A DNA stretch of 64,000 nt from Aeriscardovia sp040773385 (GTDB lineage: Bacteria > Actinomycetota > Actinomycetes > Actinomycetales > Bifidobacteriaceae), in NCBI GenBank assembly GCA_040773385.1, contig JAXGWH010000003.1, forward strand, positions 1 to 64,000, given 5' to 3'. The notes under the pieces were generated by a model. The model saw nothing but the letters and a program-made list of their open reading frames with translations, was not told the DNA's origin and ran no database searches. Below, piece after piece: positions 18,958 to 27,282 of the stretch. The position numbers and the translations under genes are program-made. Every line of letters begins with the position of its first letter. Within the stretch, counting starts at the first letter, position 1.

Positions 18958-19689
18958 ATGATGAAGCACACACATACTCTCGCAGCACTGATCGCCACCG
19001 TCACGCTCCTCGTGCCGGTCAGCGGGGCCACCGCGTCCGCGGCGTCCGCCGCCCCGAAGAGCACGGGCGTCGCCGTGCGCTCGTTCCCGGCGCAGCGTTC
19101 CGCCACAAAGTCTGACCTGCTTTCGGAATCCGTCTCGCTCACCTCGTCGTCAGAGTCGAAATGGGGCGGTGTCGAGTCCCTCAACGTCCCGAAGACGAAG
19201 AGTGACACAGAACGCCGTCAGGAGCAGGAGGAGGCCGCACGCCAGCAGGCGCAGCAGCAGGCGGCATCGCGCTCGCAGCAGCGCCAGTCGCTGTCTTCCG
19301 CAGCGTCCTCCTTGGTGACGTATGACGACACGCCAGCATCGAAGGATGCCGCGGGTCTTGTCAGTTTCGCGCAGCAGTTCACTTATGTGCCGTACGTCTA
19401 CGGCGGCACCACGCCTTCCGGCTGGGACTGCTCAGGCTTCACCCAGTGGATCTTTTCCCATTTCGGCGTCTCCCTGCCGCGCACGGCAGCCGAGCAGCGC
19501 GCCTACGCCAAGGCGCACGGCCATCGCCACTCCACCCCACAGCCGGGTGACCTCATGGCGATGAACGACAACTCACATATGGCCATCTATCTCGGCAACG
19601 GCATGATGATCCATGCTCCGACGCCAGGAAAGATGACAGAGATCATCCCGGTCTACTCGTCCAACTTCGAGTACTACGGCATGCTCTGA
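18958..19689 (+). CDS. secreted NlpC/P60 peptidoglycan endopeptidase
   Basis: A 243-aa secreted protein. The signal peptide spans about residues 1-32 with likely cleavage after an A-S-A type motif. A Gln/Arg-rich helical stretch (about 86-110) looks like a short coiled coil. The C-terminal NlpC/P60 domain has catalytic Cys158 in GWDCSGFTQW, His207 in NDNSHMAIYLGNG, and a third polar residue His219. Such enzymes cleave stem peptides of peptidoglycan. The start could be GTG 18955 or ATG 18958; the promoter spacing fits either. Confidence 0.9.
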   Translation: MMKHTHTLAALIATVTLLVPVSGATASAASAAPKSTGVAVRSFPAQRSATKSDLLSESVSLTSSSESKWGGVESLNVPKTKSDTERRQEQEEAARQQAQQQAASRSQQRQSLSSAASSLVTYDDTPASKDAAGLVSFAQQFTYVPYVYGGTTPSGWDCSGFTQWIFSHFGVSLPRTAAEQRAYAKAHGHRHSTPQPGDLMAMNDNSHMAIYLGNGMMIHAPTPGKMTEIIPVYSSNFEYYGML

Positions 19690-19722
19690 TCTATCCGACG
19701 TCTCATCAAATATCAGCTTCTG

Positions 19723-19754
19723 GGCACCCCGGCGGTCTTCCCGCACGGGGGTGC
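19723..19754 (+). terminator. hairpin after the NlpC/P60 gene
   Basis: GGCACCCC (19723-19730) pairs with GGGGTGCC (19747-19754). The following bases are only weakly T-rich, so it may be an inefficient terminator or a 3'-end protecting stem. Confidence 0.45.
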
Positions 19755-19930
19755 CGTGTGTTTCGGGCCCTGTTCCCCTCGGATAGGGGAAGGACGGCCA
19801 CGAGCGGGTATTCTTGGAATCGGACAGGAAGGCGATGGAGCCTTCCTCCCGGCCGTGACCAGACGGACGGGACAGACGGCGCGCCTGCAGAGCACAGCAT
19901 CGTGGACGCGGAAAACGAATGGAGGACGAC

Positions 19931-21091
19931 ATGGACGCAGAGAAAAAGAAGGCGGTCCTCGTCGGGGTCGACGGCACGGATGCCAGTTACAAGGCCGTCT
20001 GGTGGGCGGCCAACTATACCAAGCACGCGGGGCTCGAGCTGCAGATTGTCTGTGCCTACTCGCTGCCCAGCTACGCGGCCGTCTCGTTCGACGCCACATA
20101 CAGCGCGCTCGGTGACGACGCGATGGCCCACACCGACGCGCAGGAGATCCTCGCGCGTGCCAAATCGATCGCCGACGAGCAGGGCGTCAAGGCGAGCACG
20201 CTCATCGTCACAGGAGACCCGGCCTCGGTGTTCGTCGAGCTCTCGCGCAACTACCACCTCATCGTCATCGGTAATCGCGGCAAGGGCGGCCTGGCGGAGC
20301 GGCTCCTGGGCACCACCAGTTCGAGTCTGCCGGCTTATGCCTATTGCCCGACCGTCGTCGTCCCGTTCACCGACGATGACGACGAGCTGTTGCACCTGAG
20401 CAACACGATCACCCGTGTGGCCGTCGGCTCCGACGAGTCGAAGTGGGGCCTCAAGGCGCTCCAGCTCGCCGCGGACTTCGCCGCCTCGTGGGGCGCCGAG
20501 CTGACGGTCCTCTCCGTGGTGCCGGTCTACGGTGCCGGCAGCGGTATGTTCTCGCTCGCCCCCAGCCAGGAGGACCAGCAGCACATCGTCGACTCGTATC
20601 TCGACGATCTGCGCACCCGCGTCCAGCCGATCCGCGACAAGTACCCGCACCTCGACATCAATCTCAAGGTGGTGCCGGGCTCCGCCGTCGACGCGCTCGC
20701 CCGTGCCAGCGCGAACAATGACGTGGTGGTCGTCGGCTCCCGCGGCCGCGGCGGCTTCACCGGGCTCATCCTCGGTTCCACGAGCCAGGGCCTCATCCAG
20801 CATGCGCAGTGTCCGATTTATGTGGTGCCGCGCAAATACGTGGAGGCCAGCGAGCTCGCCCCGGACGAGAACGTGCCGGATTCGCCCGAGCAAGTGCGTC
20901 CGACCTCCGTCGAGGACATCGAAGGTGTCGAGAAGGTCACCGTCCCCACCGCGCCGAAGGAGAAGGCCGAGGCCATCGAGTCGGTCATCGATCCGAACAA
21001 GAAGGGCAATCGGGCCCCGGACGCCTCCGACCAGATCCCGGAGAAGACGTCATCCGACGAGACGACATCGTCCGACGGCGCGAAAGACTGA
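19931..21091 (+). CDS. tandem-domain universal stress protein
   Basis: A 386-aa cytoplasmic protein made of two UspA domains (about 7-140 and 158-305). Each has the ATP-binding G-x2-G-x9-G-[ST] loop: GNRGKGGLAERLLGTTSSS in the first and GSRGRGGFTGLILGSTSQG in the second, so it probably binds ATP. A charged, probably disordered tail of about 80 residues (E, K, P, S, D) follows. ATG 19931 is chosen because GGAGG lies 5 nt upstream. Such proteins help survival under stress and starvation; the precise function is not established. Confidence 0.92.
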   Translation: MDAEKKKAVLVGVDGTDASYKAVWWAANYTKHAGLELQIVCAYSLPSYAAVSFDATYSALGDDAMAHTDAQEILARAKSIADEQGVKASTLIVTGDPASVFVELSRNYHLIVIGNRGKGGLAERLLGTTSSSLPAYAYCPTVVVPFTDDDDELLHLSNTITRVAVGSDESKWGLKALQLAADFAASWGAELTVLSVVPVYGAGSGMFSLAPSQEDQQHIVDSYLDDLRTRVQPIRDKYPHLDINLKVVPGSAVDALARASANNDVVVVGSRGRGGFTGLILGSTSQGLIQHAQCPIYVVPRKYVEASELAPDENVPDSPEQVRPTSVEDIEGVEKVTVPTAPKEKAEAIESVIDPNKKGNRAPDASDQIPEKTSSDETTSSDGAKD

Positions 21092-21105
21092 CCTGTCCGA
21101 CTTGA

Positions 21106-21141
21106 AAGAGCGCCCGGCCCCCTCAGGGATCGGACGCTCTT
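21106..21141 (+). terminator. possible terminator after the universal stress gene
   Basis: AAGAGCG (21106-21112) and CGCTCTT (21135-21141) form a stem with a long GC-rich loop, followed by a short T-rich stretch. It lies between converging genes. Confidence 0.5.
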
Positions 21142-21220
21142 GTCGTTCTGGGAGGATCCTGTTCTGTGTTCTGGGGCGGTCCCGTTTTCGACCGTCCCGC
21201 TCCTCCTGTCCCGTTGGTCC

Positions 21221-21637
21221 TCAGTGCCGCACGCTCACATGGATGTCGACCGGCGTGGGCTGGCGGTACGTGTGCGCCACCGTGCAGTCGGCCTCGATGT
21301 GCCGTTCCACGCGCTGCGCGAGCTTGTCGGCGTCCGCGTCGTCCATGCCGGTGCCGGTGGCGTCGACCTCCACCTCCTCGCTGAACGAGTTGTAGCGGTC
21401 GTTCGTCTCGTCATAATCGCCGGTCACGGTGATTTTGGCGCCCTTGTTCGCCCCGAGCGCCCGTTCGACCGGGCTGGTGGAGCTGAGTTCGCCGCATGCG
21501 GCAACGGCGATCTTGGCGAGGTCGCCCGGGTTGAACATGCCCTCGCCGTGCCCGAAGACGAGCTCGGCGCCGTCGTCCGAGTGTGCCACATACGTGCCGT
21601 CCCCGCGACGGTCGACCCACAGTGTGCGCTGTGCCAT
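21221..21637 (-). CDS. OsmC/Ohr-family peroxiredoxin-like protein
   Basis: A 138-aa protein of the OsmC family, thiol peroxidases acting on organic hydroperoxides. The two conserved cysteines are present: Cys48 in AVAACGELSS, on the central helix, and Cys118 in HIEADCTVAHTY. An AAAGAGG site precedes the ATG. It is a single gene, convergent with the universal stress gene; both fit a stress-defence role, which matters for an organism lacking haem catalase (general knowledge of bifidobacteria). Confidence 0.88.
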   Translation of the reverse strand: MAQRTLWVDRRGDGTYVAHSDDGAELVFGHGEGMFNPGDLAKIAVAACGELSSTSPVERALGANKGAKITVTGDYDETNDRYNSFSEEVEVDATGTGMDDADADKLAQRVERHIEADCTVAHTYRQPTPVDIHVSVRH

Positions 21638-21917
21638 GATTGCCTCTTTCCTGATTGTTCTTTTCGATTGTGTCCTGACCCGATCGTTCCTTGCCGGCCT
21701 GATCGGGTACGCGGCGGTCTTCCTGCCGGGAATCCATTCGTGCCGTAGAGTGCCGGTTTGCCGTTTATATCGACGGACGCCCGGACCGGACGCGTCGGTG
21801 TCGTCTGTTCTGATTATCGCCGCCTGGCCGCCCGGTCGGGACGGGGAATCAGCCGTGAGCCAAGGACGCCGTGATCACGCGGATCGGGGGACCATCACTG
21901 CCGGCAGGCGTCGCTGA

Positions 21918-21923
21918 TAGGCT
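21918..21923 (+). promoter_or_regulatory. thyA -10 box, leaderless arrangement
   Basis: TAGGCT ends 7 nt before ATG 21931. The intervening CGGAGAT includes a weak GGAG, so a very short leader cannot be excluded. Confidence 0.5.
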
Positions 21924-21930
21924 CGGAGAT

Positions 21931-22806
21931 ATGGCTTTGACAGAGGAACAGCTTGCCGACATCCGTACCCGTATCCCGGAAAAACCTGCGAGCGACGTGC
22001 CCACGCCGTATGAGGACCTGCTGCGCAAGATCCTGCGCGAGGGGCATCTCAAGGGCGACCGCACCGGAACAGGCACCATCTCGCTGTTCGGCCAGCAGAT
22101 GCGCTTCGACCTGTCAAACAACTCGTTCCCGCTCATCACCACCAAGCGCACATGGTTCCGCGGGGTGGCCTACGAGCTCATCTGGTTCCTCAAGGGCAGC
22201 TCCAACGTGCGCTGGCTGCAGGAGCACAATGTGCACATCTGGGACGAGTGGGCCGATGCGGACGGCAATCTCGGCCCGGTCTACGGCGTGCAGTGGCGCA
22301 GCTGGCCGGCCCCCACGAAGGACGACCCGAACCGCACCATCGACCAGATCGCCAACGTCATCGAACAGATCCGCACGAACCCGAACTCCCGCCGTCTCAT
22401 CGTCACGGCATGGAACCCGGCCGAGGTGGACCAGATGGCGCTGCCGCCCTGCCACGCGCTCTTCCAGTTCTATGTGGTCGACGGCAGGCTCTCCTGCCAG
22501 CTCTACCAGCGTTCGTGCGACATGTTCCTCGGTGTGCCGTTCAATATCGCCTCGTACTCGCTGCTCACCTGCATGATCGCCCAGCAGACCGGCCTGGAGC
22601 CCGGGGAGTTCGTCTGGACGGGCGGTGACTGCCACATCTACGACAACCATGTGGACCAGGTGCTCGAGCAGCTCTCGCGCACCCCGTACCCGTATCCCAC
22701 GCTCACCATCGACAAGGAGCCGGATATCGCCTCGTACAAATACGAGGACTTCCATGTGGAGGGCTACCGGCACGGCGGCACCATCAAGGCGCCGATCGCC
22801 GTCTGA
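21931..22806 (+). CDS. thyA: thymidylate synthase
   Basis: It methylates dUMP to dTMP with methylene-tetrahydrofolate. The 291-aa protein shows DRTGTGTISLFGQQMRFDL, the WDEWADADGNLGPVYGVQWR block, and the catalytic cysteine in ALPPCHALFQFYV, followed by QRSCDMFLGVPFNIASYSLL and GDCHIYDNH. Length and motifs are those of the classical ThyA family. ATG 21931 is chosen over upstream codons because family homology starts there. It precedes dfrA by 108 bp, which regenerates the tetrahydrofolate this reaction consumes. Confidence 0.97.
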   Translation: MALTEEQLADIRTRIPEKPASDVPTPYEDLLRKILREGHLKGDRTGTGTISLFGQQMRFDLSNNSFPLITTKRTWFRGVAYELIWFLKGSSNVRWLQEHNVHIWDEWADADGNLGPVYGVQWRSWPAPTKDDPNRTIDQIANVIEQIRTNPNSRRLIVTAWNPAEVDQMALPPCHALFQFYVVDGRLSCQLYQRSCDMFLGVPFNIASYSLLTCMIAQQTGLEPGEFVWTGGDCHIYDNHVDQVLEQLSRTPYPYPTLTIDKEPDIASYKYEDFHVEGYRHGGTIKAPIAV

Positions 22807-22861
22807 GCGTCCGGATCGTCCGCGCAGGGCCGGCCCGAAAACACGGGTCTGCGATCACACG

Positions 22862-22867
22862 TAAAAT
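22862..22867 (+). promoter_or_regulatory. dfrA -10 box
   Basis: TAAAAT (22862-22867) would start transcription near 22874, giving a leader of about 41 nt with a GAGGGAG ribosome-binding site before ATG 22915. Confidence 0.5.
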
Positions 22868-22914
22868 GGCAATCGCATTCTTTTCACACATCTTCCTGAG
22901 GGAGATCAGTCATT

Positions 22915-23841
22915 ATGGGGCATGACAGTAGCGCCTCGAACGCCTATCACGAATCCATGCCCGCGTTCGGCGGGCTTTCTGATGGCCGCGGGGCATCCGT
23001 GACCGGTTTCTCGGGTATTTCCGGGGATTTTTTCGAGGATATGGGCGACCTGTCCGCCTCCGATGCGGACGGGTCCTCTCTGGCCGACGACGGGGACGTG
23101 CCGGATGTGCAGGACGGACGGGAGCCTGCGGACGGCCCGGAGGGTCAGGACGAGGAGCTGGACGAGGACGAGCGCATCTGGGAGAACCCCGCGCCGTTGC
23201 TGACGCAGAGCTCCGCCGTCATCCACCTCATCTGGGCGCAGGCCCTCTCGCTGGAGGGGACCCCCGGCGCGATCGGCAACAACAACGCCATCCCGTGGCA
23301 CATCCGCGAGGATCTGCGCCATTTCAAGGATCTGACGGTCAGCCACCCGGTCATCATGGGTTCGCGCACCTGGGAGTCGCTCGGCGCACACCGCCCGCTC
23401 TCCTCGCGCGACAACATCGTCGTCAGTTTTGACGAGGACTACGAGGCGCCCGGCGCCACCGTGGCCGACTCCCTCGACGAGGCGCTCTCGCTCGCCACCA
23501 CGCCCGCCATCCCCGACGACGGCATCGACCGCTCCGAGGTGTGGGTGATCGGCGGAGCCTCGGTGCTGCGCCAATGCCTGCAGGTGGCCGACGACGCCTA
23601 TGTGACGCAGGTCGACCTGCGCGCCCCGGCCGACACGTTCGCCCCCGACATGTCGGCGCTCGTGCGGCAGGGATCGTGGCGGCTCGTCTCGCGCGGCCGC
23701 TGGCAGCGCTCGCGCTTGACCCCGAAGGGCGGGGGCAGGGCGCCGCGCTTCCGCTTCCTGCGCTATGAGCGCGTGAAGGACCGTGCGGCCCGTGCGGCGA
23801 CGCGCAGGTTCCTCACATTCCGTCCGTGGTCTGTGCGCTGA
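22915..23841 (+). CDS. dfrA: dihydrofolate reductase with acidic N-terminal extension
   Basis: It reduces dihydrofolate to tetrahydrofolate with NADPH. The catalytic domain occupies about residues 100-285: IGNNNAIPWHIREDLRHFK with the catalytic acid Asp133, VIMGSRTWESLG, the DNIVVS strand and VWVIGGASVL for NADPH. The first roughly 98 residues are a Gly/Ser then Asp/Glu-rich extension not found in typical DHFRs of about 160-220 aa, and the last 25 residues are basic. ATG 22915 has a good GAGGGAG site; there is no equally good start nearer the core. Confidence 0.93.
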   Translation: MGHDSSASNAYHESMPAFGGLSDGRGASVTGFSGISGDFFEDMGDLSASDADGSSLADDGDVPDVQDGREPADGPEGQDEELDEDERIWENPAPLLTQSSAVIHLIWAQALSLEGTPGAIGNNNAIPWHIREDLRHFKDLTVSHPVIMGSRTWESLGAHRPLSSRDNIVVSFDEDYEAPGATVADSLDEALSLATTPAIPDDGIDRSEVWVIGGASVLRQCLQVADDAYVTQVDLRAPADTFAPDMSALVRQGSWRLVSRGRWQRSRLTPKGGGRAPRFRFLRYERVKDRAARAATRRFLTFRPWSVR

Positions 23842-23930
23842 GGGGATTTTTCTCGACAGGAAATATCCGGCGGGATGGTCGTGGCTGGTACCATCATCCC
23901 GGCACGTCCGCGCATCCCGAGGAGGATTCA

Positions 23931-24446
23931 ATGGCCCAGCCGTACACCGTCATGACCGTCTGCACCGGCAACATCTGCCGCTCGCCGATGGCACAGGTCA
24001 TCCTGCAGAAAATGATCGATGAGCGGGGCCTTTCGGACAAGATCAGCGTCGATTCCTCCGGTGTGAGCGACGAGGAGGACGGCCATCCCATCGACCCGCG
24101 TGCCGCCCGCGTGCTGCGGGCCCGCGGCTACACGGTCCCGTTCCACCGCGCCCGGCAGATCACCGCGCAGGAGGCGGCGCACACGGACCTGCTCCTGCCG
24201 ATGACCGCCGACCACCTGCGCATGCTCGACTGGTTCCTGCCGGCCTCCCGCCGAGACCACGCCCGCCTGTACCGCAGCTTCGACCCGGCCCTGCACGCCC
24301 CGCGCACCCGGTACGATTCCTCGCTTGACCTCGTGGACCCGTGGTACGGCGGCCCGCGTGAGTTCAACATCGCCATCGACCAGATCGAACATGTGGCGCC
24401 GTATATCCTCGACTGGATCGAGGAGCAGATCGGCGCACGGCACTGA
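23931..24446 (+). CDS. low-molecular-weight protein tyrosine phosphatase
   Basis: A 171-aa phosphatase removing phosphate from tyrosine (or arginine) residues. The P-loop C-x5-R is CTGNICRS with nucleophile Cys11 and Arg17 near the N-terminus, and the general acid Asp136 sits in the DPWYGG loop. Both are diagnostic of the LMW-PTP family. AGGAGG lies 8 nt before ATG 23931. In Gram-positives such enzymes often partner with bacterial tyrosine kinases of capsule synthesis; none is visible here, so the target is unknown. Confidence 0.95.
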   Translation: MAQPYTVMTVCTGNICRSPMAQVILQKMIDERGLSDKISVDSSGVSDEEDGHPIDPRAARVLRARGYTVPFHRARQITAQEAAHTDLLLPMTADHLRMLDWFLPASRRDHARLYRSFDPALHAPRTRYDSSLDLVDPWYGGPREFNIAIDQIEHVAPYILDWIEEQIGARH

Positions 24447-24709
24447 CACTGCAGCAACGGCCCGGGGCACGTGGACCGGGATCGTCAGTTTGGTTGTGGA
24501 ACGAGGACAAAATCGACGCGGGAATAAAGAGAGCGATGATGCTGTTAAAGATCTGAGCATCGTTTCGCGGCGGGCACCCGGCCCGCGTCATGACCGCACG
24601 AAAGCGGGCGGACGATGGCAGGCGGCACGCGGATCGCGGCCGCAGAGGGGTCCGGCAGGGTGCCGGATCAGGGTTGAGGAAGAAAATACAGTTCACAGAG
24701 GTACGAAAA

Positions 24710-25024
24710 ATGAAAATGAATGAGACTTTCCGCGCTCAGAGCGCGTCCGACGGCAACCGACCGATGGCGTCGAACGTCTCGGTCCTCGACGGGGGAGTGC
24801 GCATCCGCACAAGCAAGCAGTCGGTGTTCGACATGGCCCGAACCATTTCCAGTGAGGACGGGTCGCTGCGCTCGCGGCTGTTTGGCAAGCCTGTCGAGAT
24901 GATCCGGCAGGAGGCCGCGCGGGTCTTCGCCCGTCACGGTGTGGCACTCAACGGTGCCACCCTCGACGATTACGCGCGCTCCGTTGCCAGCGGTACGGAT
25001 TATCGTTTTGTCGTCGCCTTCTGA
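24710..25024 (+). CDS. small hypothetical protein
   Basis: A 104-aa soluble protein I do not recognise. The start ATG 24710 is preceded by CAGAGG at 8 nt. After about 25 polar residues comes SNVSVLDGGVRIRTSKQSVF, then alternating helices rich in R, A and E. There is no Cys, signal or membrane segment. A terminator follows 92 nt downstream. The 263-bp region before it shows no other gene. Its codon use resembles that of its neighbours, so it looks real. Confidence 0.65.
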   Translation: MKMNETFRAQSASDGNRPMASNVSVLDGGVRIRTSKQSVFDMARTISSEDGSLRSRLFGKPVEMIRQEAARVFARHGVALNGATLDDYARSVASGTDYRFVVAF

Positions 25025-25116
25025 GCGAGGGGAAACGCCCGATTCAGAACCATTCCACGTCGCGGGCCATCTGTGCCGACGGCTATTTTGTTGGAGGCCG
25101 AAGACTGACCATCATA

Positions 25117-25147
25117 AAGCCCGCCTTACGGGGCGGGCCTTTTTGTT
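25117..25147 (+). terminator. terminator of the small hypothetical gene
   Basis: AAGCCCGCC pairs with GGCGGGCCT around a TTACGG loop and is followed by TTTTTG. Confidence 0.9.
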
Positions 25148-25150
25148 CGT

Positions 25151-25186
25151 AAAACAAAAAATCCTCGGGCGGATGCCCGAGGATGA
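25151..25186 (-). terminator. terminator of the tRNA-Asp/tRNA-Phe transcript
   Basis: On the minus strand ATCCTCGGGC pairs with GCCCGAGGAT, then TTTTTTGTTTT. It lies directly after tRNA-Phe. Confidence 0.9.
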
Positions 25187-25262
25187 TGGTGGCTCCGAAC
25201 GGTATCGATCCGTTGACCTCACGATTTTCAGTCGTGTGCTCTACCAACTGAGCTACAGAGCC
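25187..25262 (-). tRNA. tRNA-Phe(GAA)
   Basis: A 76-nt cloverleaf including encoded CCA. The anticodon arm is ACGAC-TGAAAAT-CGT type with anticodon GAA; the acceptor stem is GGCTCTG/CGGAGCC, with one G-T style mismatch. It is transcribed with tRNA-Asp from the same strand. Confidence 0.95.
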
Positions 25263-25293
25263 AAGCGGACAGCCACCGATTCGGCAACTGTTC

Positions 25294-25371
25294 TGGCGAC
25301 CTCGATCGGGCTTGAACCGACGACCTCCGCCGTGACAGGGCGGCGCTCTAAACCAACTGAGCTACGAGGCC
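25294..25371 (-). tRNA. tRNA-Asp(GTC)
   Basis: A cloverleaf with acceptor GGCCTCG/CGAGGTC, anticodon stem CCGCC/GGCGG and loop CTGTCAC giving anticodon GTC. Discriminator G and an encoded CCA follow. It lies 31 nt upstream of tRNA-Phe in one transcription unit. Confidence 0.95.
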
Positions 25372-25571
25372 AATGTCAAAACATGTTTGACAACAGAAGA
25401 ACACTATACAGCCTGTGACGGATAAAGCAAACATGTCATCCCGCCGCCGCGGCCGTCCGATGGTGAATCGTCGTCATCGCGCGCTTTTGTTCGGCGTGTC
25501 GCGTGTGTCGGCGGGGTGCCCGGTTCCAGTGATCCGAGTTCTGCGTGCCTGCCATGCGGCACAATGGGACT

Positions 25572-26282
25572 ATGACCGGTCCTGTTGTCGCGCATGAGCT
25601 TTTTGTCACGCTCCTCGTCCCCTCGGGGGATCCTGCGTCGCTGCGACATCTGGGCAGCTATGAGGATAGAAAATCGCTTTTTCTCGGCCATGCGGCGAGG
25701 GTGGGCGGTCCTGCCGAGTATGAACGGTTTGTCCGGGATGTGCGCGACGAGCATCCCGAGGCCCGGCATGTCTGCTCGGCGGCGGTCTTTATCGAGGGGG
25801 ATGGGCATGATCCTGCCTCCGGGACGGTCTGCGAACGGATGAGCGACGACGGCGAGCCATCGGGCACGGCCGCGCGGCCGATCCTTGAGGCGATCCGCTA
25901 CTCTGGTGTGCGCGACTGCGCCGTCGCCGTCTCCCGGAAATTCGGCGGCACGCTGCTCGGCGCGGGCGGGCTCGTGAGGGCGTATTCCACGGCGGCCTCG
26001 TCGGCGCTCGCCGCGGCGCCGAGGGCCGAGCTCGTCCGCCAGGCCCGTCTGCTCGTGCGCGTGGGATATCCGCGTCTCAAGACGCTCGACCACCTGCTCG
26101 ACCGTTTTGGTGCGCGGGTCGAAAAACGCGACTATACGCAGGATGTCACCACCATTGCCGATGTCGACGAGACCGACCGGCGGCATCTGAAAGAATCGAT
26201 TGTCCAGGTTTTCGCCGGCGATCCCGGCATCGAGGATCTCGGCACGGTGCTCACCGTCCGCCCTCTCCCCTCAGCCCGGTAA
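25572..26282 (+). CDS. YigZ/IMPACT-family protein
   Basis: A 236-aa cytoplasmic protein of the YigZ/IMPACT family. Conserved elements include RKSLFLGHAARV near residue 32, HVCSAAVF, SDDGEPSGTAARPIL (the family signature) and SRKFGGTLLGAGGLVRAYS. Family members are linked in eukaryotes to translational control; the bacterial role is unclear. ATG 25572 lies 6 nt after a CACAAT -10-like box, a leaderless layout similar to glgX. The C-terminal domain (DUF1949-like) is present. Confidence 0.9.
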   Translation: MTGPVVAHELFVTLLVPSGDPASLRHLGSYEDRKSLFLGHAARVGGPAEYERFVRDVRDEHPEARHVCSAAVFIEGDGHDPASGTVCERMSDDGEPSGTAARPILEAIRYSGVRDCAVAVSRKFGGTLLGAGGLVRAYSTAASSALAAAPRAELVRQARLLVRVGYPRLKTLDHLLDRFGARVEKRDYTQDVTTIADVDETDRRHLKESIVQVFAGDPGIEDLGTVLTVRPLPSAR

Positions 26283-26319
26283 CCTTGTGGTCGGAAAAAG
26301 AACGACGGGAGGACGGATG

Positions 26320-27159
26320 ATGACCGAGGACGCCGAAAACACAGAGCGTGTCGGTAACACGGGGGTCGCCGGGGCAACAGAAACCGGCGGGGAAACCGGG
26401 ACTGTCGGAAAAACAGGGAAAACAGAGGAGCAAGACGGCGGGGAGGAATCCCAGGAACCATCCGTCGTCGGTTCCCCCCGCACCGCCCTGACCGACGAGT
26501 ACGAGATGCTCCGCCACTCCACCGACAGGAAGATGCTCTCCGAGCGCGCCAATGCACCGCTGCCCCCGCGCAGCGACCAGGCGGCCTACTCGCGCCAGAC
26601 CGCACTGCTCGAGGCGGTCGCCGGCAATCTGCACACCCCCGTGGCTGACCGCGTCCGGCTCGCTCGGACGATGCCGTTCCCGAACGTGCTTGTCAAACTT
26701 GCCTCCGACCCACGCGCCGACGTGCGCGCGGCGGTGGCGGCCAACACGAACGACAAGAAATGGCTCGTCGGCAGGCTCGCCAAGGACGAGGACCAGGGCG
26801 TGCGCACCGCGGCCATGCTCAACCCGCGTACCTCGTGGAAGATGCGTCTCGAGGGGGCGCAGGACCCTTCGAACTCCGTCGAGGCGCTGCGTTTCCTCGC
26901 CACGCTCGGCATCAGCAGTGAGAAGGACGCACTGCCCGTGCTGGCGGCGATGGTCCGTCGCGCGGTGGCGCTCAACCCCACGACCCCGGACGACCTCGTC
27001 ACGTCCCTTTCCTCCGACCCGGTGCCGGACGTGGCGCATGCCGCGCAGAAACGCCTCAAGGACGGCACAACCGAGGCCGTCGTCACACCCAATCCGGTCC
27101 AATCCGTGCCCGGGCACGGTGTCATCGGGCTGCGCGAGGACATCCCGGACGACCGCTGA
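26320..27159 (+). CDS. LRV/HEAT-like repeat protein
   Basis: A 279-aa soluble protein. The first 60 residues are low complexity (T, G, E, N, K). From about residue 95 onward there are helical repeats of about 25 residues with the pattern LxxLAxDPxxxVRxxVAxNxN, for example LVKLASDPRADVRAAVAANT and RLAKDEDQGVRTAAMLNPRT; these resemble variant leucine-rich or HEAT repeats and probably form a protein-binding solenoid. ATG 26320 is favoured because GGGAGGA lies 6 nt upstream. Function unknown. Confidence 0.75.
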   Translation: MTEDAENTERVGNTGVAGATETGGETGTVGKTGKTEEQDGGEESQEPSVVGSPRTALTDEYEMLRHSTDRKMLSERANAPLPPRSDQAAYSRQTALLEAVAGNLHTPVADRVRLARTMPFPNVLVKLASDPRADVRAAVAANTNDKKWLVGRLAKDEDQGVRTAAMLNPRTSWKMRLEGAQDPSNSVEALRFLATLGISSEKDALPVLAAMVRRAVALNPTTPDDLVTSLSSDPVPDVAHAAQKRLKDGTTEAVVTPNPVQSVPGHGVIGLREDIPDDR

Positions 27160-27246
27160 GGAGGCGGATCCGGGCATGACGGCAAACGAGGTCATCCCTA
27201 TCAGTACTACTGTTTTCTTTTTTCATTGAATAGTGCTTTCAAAGTG

Positions 27247-27262
27247 ATGCAAACGGTTCCAT
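27247..27262. promoter_or_regulatory. LacI-type operator O2 at malQ
   Basis: ATGCAAACGGTTCCAT is a near-palindrome with central CG. Its sequence matches the reverse complement of operator O1 (TTGCAAACGTTTCCAA) at 13 of 16 positions. As at O1, the ATGCAA half overlaps the -35 position, 17 bp before the -10 box. Confidence 0.7.
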
Positions 27263-27269
27263 AAAGCCG

Positions 27270-27275
27270 TAGACT
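27270..27275 (+). promoter_or_regulatory. malQ -10 box, leaderless arrangement
   Basis: TAGACT ends 7 nt before ATG 27283; there is no ribosome-binding site between. With the -35-like ATGCAA at 27247-27252 the spacing is 17 bp. Confidence 0.65.
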
Positions 27276-27282
27276 TGCCTGT

